Positions 58,591 through 64,000 of a DNA stretch of 64,000 nucleotides are shown here, piece after piece. Numbering within the stretch: the first letter of the stretch is position 1; every line of letters starts with the position of its first letter. The DNA lies in assembly GCA_002221725.1 (NCBI GenBank), contig NJFT01000096.1, positions 1 through 64,000 of the forward strand, in the 5' to 3' direction. Both the position numbers and the translations under genes were made by a program. Below the pieces are notes generated by a model. The model saw only the letters and a program-made list of their open reading frames with translations, was not told where the DNA came from and did not search any database. The stretch is from Scedosporium boydii. Taxonomy: Eukaryota > Ascomycota > Sordariomycetes > Microascales > Microascaceae.

Positions 58591-60007
58591 TCACTGCCCC
58601 TCGCCGGGTGTGGTGGGCCACTTGAAGTGTCTTTTCAGTGGTACCCATGACTCGGCATTATACTCTGGCTGCACCTTGCGACACTTTTCCAAAGCCCAAT
58701 CAGTCACGCCAATCATCAACGGGCTCTCGAACATGAACGCCATGCTCCCATCTCCCACCTTAAAAGGCTTGAGGTCTGCCGCGCTAGCCTTTGCGTGAGC
58801 GTCCGCGTCGGGGCCGTGGGCGCTCATGACGTTGTGAAGACTGGCGCCGGCCGCACGGAAGCCGCCGCCCGTTTTGGCGTCGTACTCTCCCATGATGAGT
58901 CCCATGAACTCGGACATTGTATTGCGGTGATACCACGGCGGCCGGAACGTGTCCTCCTGCACCAACCAGCGAGGAGGGAAAATGACGAAATCCGCCGTCG
59001 GATTGGTGAGCACGGTATAGATGCTCGGATCGGGGTGATCGAAGCTGATGCTGCCGATGGTGTTGAACCTGCCGAGATCGTACTTGTAGGGGTAATACAG
59101 ACCGTGCCATCCTACTACATCAAACGGAGTGTAAGCCTGGTTTGCGAGGAACATGTTCCCATTGTATTTTGTGTAAATCGTCCACGGACTATCATCCTCG
59201 GGAGCATCATCGAACGAAGCCACCGGTGCTTGAAAGTCGCGCGCATTAGCCAGCCCGTTGGAACCGATAGGACCCAGCTCGGGGAGCTTGAAGTGACCAT
59301 CGTGGAGTTCCATGATGTAACCCCGAACCGGTCCGTCCGAGAGGTCCACACGGTACTTGATGCCACGGGGAATGACGACAATCTCATTCGGGCGAGCTAG
59401 GATACGGCCAAGCTCAGTCTGGATATCCATTACTCCGTGCTGTGGGACGATGAGAAAGTCTCCATCGGCAGAGTAGAAAGCCTGGCGAGCCGGCATAGAC
59501 ACACCGGCAGCGTAGATGAAGATGCTGATTCCCGTCTTCGTGGCAGGGCTGCCAACGCCACCCAGGTGCTTCAGCGAGTGTACCCAATCGGCCTTATCAT
59601 CAAGATCGAATGGGTCCCACCGGAGCTGCTGGGGGATGTGATGGATGGTTGAGGTCGCCTCATAGTCGTTATCACGCTCAAATGGGAGATGGGCCGCCGA
59701 TGGGAGAATACGGTACACCCATGTCTGCTGGTTTTCGCTTCGGGGTGCAATGAAGGATGTTCCCGACAGTTTCTCGGCGTAGAGGCCGTGCTTGGGGACT
59801 TGGGGCGAATTGGCCCCGATTGGGAGGGTATTGGGAATGGCCTCGGTCCTAATCAACAATGCGTTATGTTAGTACGTCTAGGTATCTTTGCCGGGGGAGG
59901 GTGGCCTTGAGAAGCCGTGACAGGCAAAGGAGGACCGACTCATGGTACGACCCAAAGCCGTTGAGGTATTGGTACTTCTCCGGGATTGAAAACTTAGTGA
60001 CTGGCAT
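58591..60007 (-). CDS. hmgA: Homogentisate 1,2-dioxygenase
   Basis: Two exons on the minus strand, 60007-59940 and 59848-58591, give 441 residues, the normal length. The N-terminal [10 protein letters not shown] and [11 protein letters not shown] blocks and the C-terminal core are diagnostic. The enzyme opens the ring of homogentisate to 4-maleylacetoacetate using iron(II). The metal ligands of the family map to His330 and Glu336 ([15 protein letters not shown]) and His367 ([11 protein letters not shown]). The intron donor is GTCGGT, somewhat unusual but the only one giving the family sequence. It is divergent from fumarylacetoacetase at 60751, the standard fungal arrangement for the last steps of tyrosine and phenylacetate breakdown. 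The maleylacetoacetate isomerase gene is not in the window. Confidence 0.95.
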
Positions 60008-60750
60008 GTTTGTGTCGGATACTTGGTAAAAGCAAAGTGTGGGTGGGGGGTGGCAGTGGCAAAACTCCGAGGACCTTGAGAGGTATCAAGATATCGAATG
60101 GGTGTTGATATGTTTAGATGTTGTCTCGCCACTCAGGGACCATATCGGCCTTCATATATTCTTTATCTATTCTTGATTACACCCTAAGCCTGGCTTATGA
60201 GATCACGAAAGTGGCGTGAGGTCCAGAATTGATAATCGCCATGAAGTACGAAGGATGGCGATCGAGAAGCGACTTCGGCGCAGCCATTCGGTGTGCCAAA
60301 ACGCTGTTGAGATTTCATTGATACTTTCCATGCCAAGATGATACGCCTTCAGGCAGTATCTGGCCTGCGCCTGGCTCATCCTTGTCCGTCGTGAGAAGCA
60401 GTGGTTGTTTGTGTAGTGGAGGCCCGGAATAATAGTCGATTGGCCGTTAATTCCAAGCCTCCCTTCCACCCTAGGCCCCGGAATCACCACGGGTCCGGAG
60501 TGCCCTGGCCGCGGACTGCGCTCAGACTCAGACGAGTCCTGTCGGTACACGGCCAGGCTTGTTTTGAGGAGCGTCGATTTCGAGGTGCCGGATCAGGGAA
60601 TACGTTAAACCAGAGAAAATTCGATGAAAGCTCAACTATTTCTTACATGACGACTCGACTCACAAAGTCGACGAATTCCTATGAAAAATCATTCATACTT
60701 GTCCCTTGTCAATTAACAAAAGTCGCCAAGCCATCAAACGTTACTGCAGC
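60008..60750. promoter_or_regulatory. Shared divergent promoter, homogentisate dioxygenase / fumarylacetoacetase
   Basis: The 743 bp separate two consecutive pathway genes and should contain their common control region. A minus-strand frame (60203-60550) is open for 115 codons, but has no family pattern and is not called. No repeat as clear as in the gentisate promoter was found; scattered CGG/CCG triplets occur around 60490-60560. Confidence 0.4.
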
Positions 60751-62061
60751 ATGGGTCTCAAATCCTGGCTCCCCGTCGCGGCGTCGTCGCCATTCTCTTT
60801 GGCAAACATCCCATTCGGCGTTATATCGACGCCAAACTCCCCAACTCGCCGGCCCGCAACAGTAATCGGTACGCATGTGCTAGATCTCAAAGTCTTTGCG
60901 GAGCGGAAAGGCTTCGCAGGGCTGGATGCCATCCAGCCCCATCTCCACGTCTTCTCGGCGCCGACCTTGAATGAGTTTGCCGCTCTTGGTCGTCCCGTCC
61001 ACTCCAGGGTCCGGACGTATCTGAAAGCCGTCTTCGCCGAAGATACCCCCTACCCCCAAGTCCTCCGCGACGACGATGCTCTCAAATCGAGCGCCTTGTT
61101 CGCCCTGGAGACTGTCACGATGCACCTTCCCATGGAAATCGGTGACTATACTGATTTCTTTGCGGGTGTCAATCATGCGTTTACTGTTGGTTCTCTTTTC
61201 CGGGGCCCGCAAAATGCGCTGCAGCCAAATTATAAGCACCTGCCTGTGGCATACCACAGTCGTGCTTCCTCAGTTTTTGTTTCAGGCACTCCGGTGCATC
61301 GCCCTTGGGGCCAGATCCTAACGGATCCCACTGCCGACCCCAAGGTGCCAAGCTTCCTACCTTGCCGACGTCTCGATATCGAGCTAGAGCTCGGTGCCTT
61401 CATCTGCAAAGCGAACGAGCCTGGACACCCCGTGCCCGTTAACGAGGCGGAGCAAAACATCTTCGGTTACGTATTAATGAACGACTGGTCTGCGCGAGAC
61501 CTGCAGACCTGGGAGTACGTTCCACTAGGCCCTTTCAATGCCAAGAACTTCGCCACTACGGTCAGTCCGTGGGTAGTTCTCCCTGACGCGCTCGCGCCTT
61601 TCTCAACAGCAGGAATCAAAAACGATACGCAGCTGCTGCCATACCTGCAAGAGAAGGAAAAGCTCAATCAATATGACATCCGGCTGCGCGTCGAGCTGAT
61701 CACAGGCACGGGCGCTACGGCCATATCGACCGTCATCACGGAGACGAGCTCGAAAAATCTCATCTGGTCCTTCCCCCAGATGTTGGCGCATCACACCATT
61801 TCCGGATGTCCCATGCGACCAGGAGATCTACTGGGCAGTGGCACTATTAGTGGTACTGATGAGAGGTCGCGTGGTAGTCTACTCGAGCAGAACATGGGCG
61901 GAAAGCAGGTTATAAGATTGGCAGATGGGCAGGAGAGGAAGTTTCTGGCCGATGGAGATACTGTCAGAATCACTGGTTTCTGTGGATCGGAAGAAGACGG
62001 ATTTGTCGGGTTTGGGGAGTGCTCGGGAACGATTATGGAGGCAATCAAGCAGCCATTTTAG
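60751..62061 (+). CDS. fahA: Fumarylacetoacetase
   Basis: A single exon encodes 436 residues from the ATG at 60751; the frame opens 15 codons earlier but only with TTG. The enzyme hydrolyses 4-fumarylacetoacetate to fumarate and acetoacetate, the final step after homogentisate cleavage. The N-terminal SH3-like domain has the IPFGVIST start. The catalytic domain shows GDYTDFFAGVNHA, where Asp135 matches the metal ligand and His142 the catalytic His of the animal enzyme with the same 7-residue spacing. Also present are the YHSRASSVFVSGTP loop, LDIELELGAF with the two metal-binding Glu, and NDWSARDLQTWEYVPLGPFNAKNF. All expected residues are present. It is divergent from homogentisate dioxygenase. 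Confidence 0.95.
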   Translation: MGLKSWLPVAASSPFSLANIPFGVISTPNSPTRRPATVIGTHVLDLKVFAERKGFAGLDAIQPHLHVFSAPTLNEFAALGRPVHSRVRTYLKAVFAEDTPYPQVLRDDDALKSSALFALETVTMHLPMEIGDYTDFFAGVNHAFTVGSLFRGPQNALQPNYKHLPVAYHSRASSVFVSGTPVHRPWGQILTDPTADPKVPSFLPCRRLDIELELGAFICKANEPGHPVPVNEAEQNIFGYVLMNDWSARDLQTWEYVPLGPFNAKNFATTVSPWVVLPDALAPFSTAGIKNDTQLLPYLQEKEKLNQYDIRLRVELITGTGATAISTVITETSSKNLIWSFPQMLAHHTISGCPMRPGDLLGSGTISGTDERSRGSLLEQNMGGKQVIRLADGQERKFLADGDTVRITGFCGSEEDGFVGFGECSGTIMEAIKQPF

Positions 62062-62304
62062 AAATAGAGACACACACATGTAGTCAGGAAAAGGGGTACT
62101 GAGGTGGTATATATCTCCAAGAATATACAATTTTATTCCGTATTTCTGCGGACTGGTGCCTCCCTCTGATTGCTAATTCTATCCTTTTCTGGTTCTCTAC
62201 ACCAAACCGACTCGAAAGAAATCTAATATGTATGCCAAGTATAATAGATTAACTTCTAACAACTCGACTGAGAGATCCCGATACCTCTAAATATCTATTC
62301 CTAC

Positions 62305-62625
62305 TTATAGAACGTTCTGAAAGTAAACCATCATAGCTCCCTGGTGTATCGTCCTGGCCAGCTTCTTAATCTCCCCATGCGCGGAACATTGCTCGTCATA
62401 GTACTTCCAATCTTCCAGTGTTGCAAAAGTGGTAGAGGCAGCGAGGGTGTAGCCTTGGTTTCGCGCATCTTCAAAAGTTGGCCCTGCTGAGGCGGATACG
62501 ATGTAGGGCTTTCCGTCCTTGAGTGCCTTGGTGGGCAATGTGCGGTATAGATCGAGGAGGCGCTGTCGGTCCTCTGCGGAAGGGATCTTGAAGAGGGTGA
62601 CGCGGGTGACGGGTTGTGTAGACAT
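62305..62625 (-). CDS. Stress-responsive A/B-barrel (Dabb) domain protein
   Basis: A single exon encodes 106 residues from the ATG at 62625. The sequence has the Dabb ferredoxin-like layout: VTRVTLFKIPS strand, a helix ending in LYRTLPTKALKDG, a central YIVSASAGPTFEDARNQGYTLAASTTF with the conserved turn, and a C-terminal DEQCSAHGEIKKLA helix. These small dimeric proteins include plant stress proteins and fungal and bacterial enzymes acting on phenolic or polyketide ring substrates. Catalysis cannot be predicted. Its position beside the homogentisate genes and divergent from a reductase suggests a catabolic accessory role. Confidence 0.82.
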   Translation of the reverse strand: MSTQPVTRVTLFKIPSAEDRQRLLDLYRTLPTKALKDGKPYIVSASAGPTFEDARNQGYTLAASTTFATLEDWKYYDEQCSAHGEIKKLARTIHQGAMMVYFQNVL

Positions 62626-63266
62626 CTTGGATGAGTGATATTGGTGCGGTTGGGTGTGCGACTGGGGCCTGAATGAAATCTTGAGTGGAATCTTGAGTGG
62701 AATCTCTGTGGTATCTCGAGTGGTATCTGGATATGGGAGACGGTGAAATGTCGTGGTTTTGCAAGAGAGTACCGAGAGAGGATTAAACGAGATGGAAATG
62801 GGGTTTGGTAGTGACTGGTAGGCGATGTTCGTAAGATGGTAACGGGGGAGGCGGGTCTTTTGGATGATGGCCAGGCAATATATTGATCACTTAAAACTCG
62901 AGGAATCCGGGACCGTGATGGGCAGCGGTAAGTGTCTCTCCCTCCGGAATAGATCAATGAATTAGCTTCCGTGTTAATCCCGTAGCCAATTGGGAGATGA
63001 TCCATAAGCGTTGACCCCAGTTCAAACGTATGGAGCTAGTGCCGTCTAGGTAGCGCACCCAGGTCATTGACACAATACATGTACTGCATAAACTCCCTGG
63101 ATACCCCGAGGCTGGAGGTTATTGTGTCACCGACGGTTCCCAGCTATACACACAGCTTGTACAAATATTCCGTGCTCCATTCAAACTATAGTGTTTCATT
63201 CTGTTGCCAATCTCTCATCAATACAACCAAGACTACCTCTTTAAACAGGTTTTCTCTATCATAGTC
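62626..63266. promoter_or_regulatory. Shared divergent promoter, Dabb protein / NmrA-type reductase
   Basis: These 641 bp lie between outward-facing starts. Open frames on the minus strand (62331-63005) are shadows of low complexity. A nearly direct repeat GAATCTTGAGTGGAATCTTGAGTGG (two units of about 12 bp) is visible at 62672-62704. Confidence 0.4.
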
Positions 63267-64000
63267 ATGGCTGTCGTCCTCGTTGCTGGTGGCCTTGGTG
63301 ATATGGGCAAGCTCATTACCGAGGCCATTCATGATATTGGCAAATATGAGGTGTATGTCACGTCTCGCAGGGTAAGTCAGATCGTAGTCCAACATTCATG
63401 CCATTCATGCAACCACTTTTCAGTATTTTCCCGCATCTGGACCATCCCCCAAGATGGAAAACGCAATTAACGAATATTCTTCAGGCCCCGAAAGACTATC
63501 CATCACGCCCCTCACCCTTGACAGGAAAGGAATATATGCCAATTATTCAGACGGATTACAGCTCCGAGGACTCCCTGGTTGAGCTTCTAGACAAGCACAA
63601 AATCAACACCGTCGTTTGCACGTTCGCCCTGGATTTCCCAGCAGCCAGTGATTCCCAACTGACCCTCATCAAGGCCGCCGAGAGAGCAACCAGTGTCAAG
63701 CGGTTCATTCCCTCCGAATTCAATGTCGATTACGATCAGGGTGACGATCTTCTCCCGTACCCGGACAAAAAATACCATACTGTTGCCAGGCGTGAGCTAG
63801 AGAAGACGACTACTCTTGAGTACAGTTACATCTACCCCGGCATGTTCATGGACTATTTCGGAATGCCGAATATATCCACCCACCTCAGGGAACTGTGTCT
63901 CTTCGTTGATCCAACAAATGGTGTCGCGCTTGTACCTGGAGATGGAGAGACAAAGATGGCCACGTCTTACACCAAGGATATCGCCAGGTATACCGCCCTT
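63267..64000 (+). CDS. NmrA-like / isoflavone-reductase-like NAD(P)-binding protein (partial)
   Basis: Exon 1 is 63267-63371 and exon 2 runs from 63485 past the window end, so the C-terminus is missing. The visible 207 or so residues start with a Rossmann fold: the glycine motif is GGLGDMG (residues 8-14). They continue through TSRRAPKDYP, a VVCTFA strand, VKRFIPSEFNVDY (the PSEF signature of the NmrA/isoflavone reductase group) and the Tyr-x-Ile-YPGMF strand. Such proteins are either NAD(P)H-dependent reductases of phenolic ethers or redox-sensing regulators like NmrA. Exon 2 might end at a GTATAC donor near 63988. Head to head with the Dabb gene. Confidence 0.85.

Noticed and set aside
60203..60550. 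115-codon frame in the homogentisate dioxygenase/fumarylacetoacetase promoter
   Set aside because: No family pattern; its position in a bidirectional promoter and its composition suggest a chance frame.
62331..63005. 224-codon minus-strand frame overlapping the Dabb gene
   Set aside because: It has low-complexity Ser/Arg/His-rich content from repeated upstream sequence and is a shadow of the real 106-residue gene.
1..64000. CRISPR arrays, rRNA, tRNA or bacterial mobile elements
   Set aside because: None was seen; gene structure, introns and RIP show nuclear fungal DNA, where CRISPR arrays are not expected.

Overview
The window is nuclear DNA of a filamentous ascomycete (Pezizomycotina). The evidence is short introns of about 50-170 nt with fungal splice signals (GTAAGT/GTATGT donors, CTAAC-type branch points), a Zn2Cys6 transcription factor, fungal families of P450, MFS, FAD-monooxygenase and HNH proteins, and a left flank wrecked by C-to-T/G-to-A mutation that looks like repeat-induced point mutation (RIP). 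The species cannot be read from the sequence.

Positions 1-16387 are a transposon graveyard. It holds two Ty3/Gypsy chromodomain elements in opposite orientation (265-6542 on +, truncated by the window edge or an insertion; 7976-15756 on -, with two 437-bp LTRs). Between them lie a further element fragment (6543-7090), a lone LTR (7091-7516) and two copies of a ~262-bp LTR-like repeat. The - element carries a younger ~304-bp insertion at 12259-12562. Protease, reverse transcriptase, integrase and chromodomain are still legible, but catalytic residues have been lost through G:C to A:T changes.

From 16388 the sequence switches abruptly to normal gene-bearing DNA. Region A (16.4-33.6 kb): RidA-like protein, MFS transporter, cytochrome P450, Zn2Cys6 regulator, gamma-glutamyltransferase, and a divergent pair of an aromatic-ring FAD monooxygenase and a gentisate 1,2-dioxygenase-like bicupin, then a DUF1275 membrane protein. 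Region B (33.6-47.9 kb) is gene-poor: an HNH-nuclease-type protein, a large TPR-ankyrin-CorA-like protein, a broken hexapeptide acetyltransferase and a cysteine-rich secreted-type protein. Region C (48-64 kb) is catabolic again: aldehyde dehydrogenase, EutQ-type small cupin, monocarboxylate-type MFS transporter, a second FAD monooxygenase, an amino-acid permease with an in-frame TGA, homogentisate 1,2-dioxygenase, fumarylacetoacetase, a Dabb-domain protein and an NmrA-type reductase cut by the window end.

The inferred theme is catabolism of aromatic compounds: uptake (two MFS transporters, one permease), side-chain and ring oxidation (P450, two FAD monooxygenases, aldehyde dehydrogenase), and two separate ring-cleavage modules (gentisate and homogentisate). 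Six gene pairs are arranged head to head around shared promoters, and three of these promoters or their surroundings carry clear inverted or direct repeats that could bind the cluster regulator. Gene models were assembled by hand from splice signals and reading-frame phase; each is arithmetically consistent but none has transcript support.
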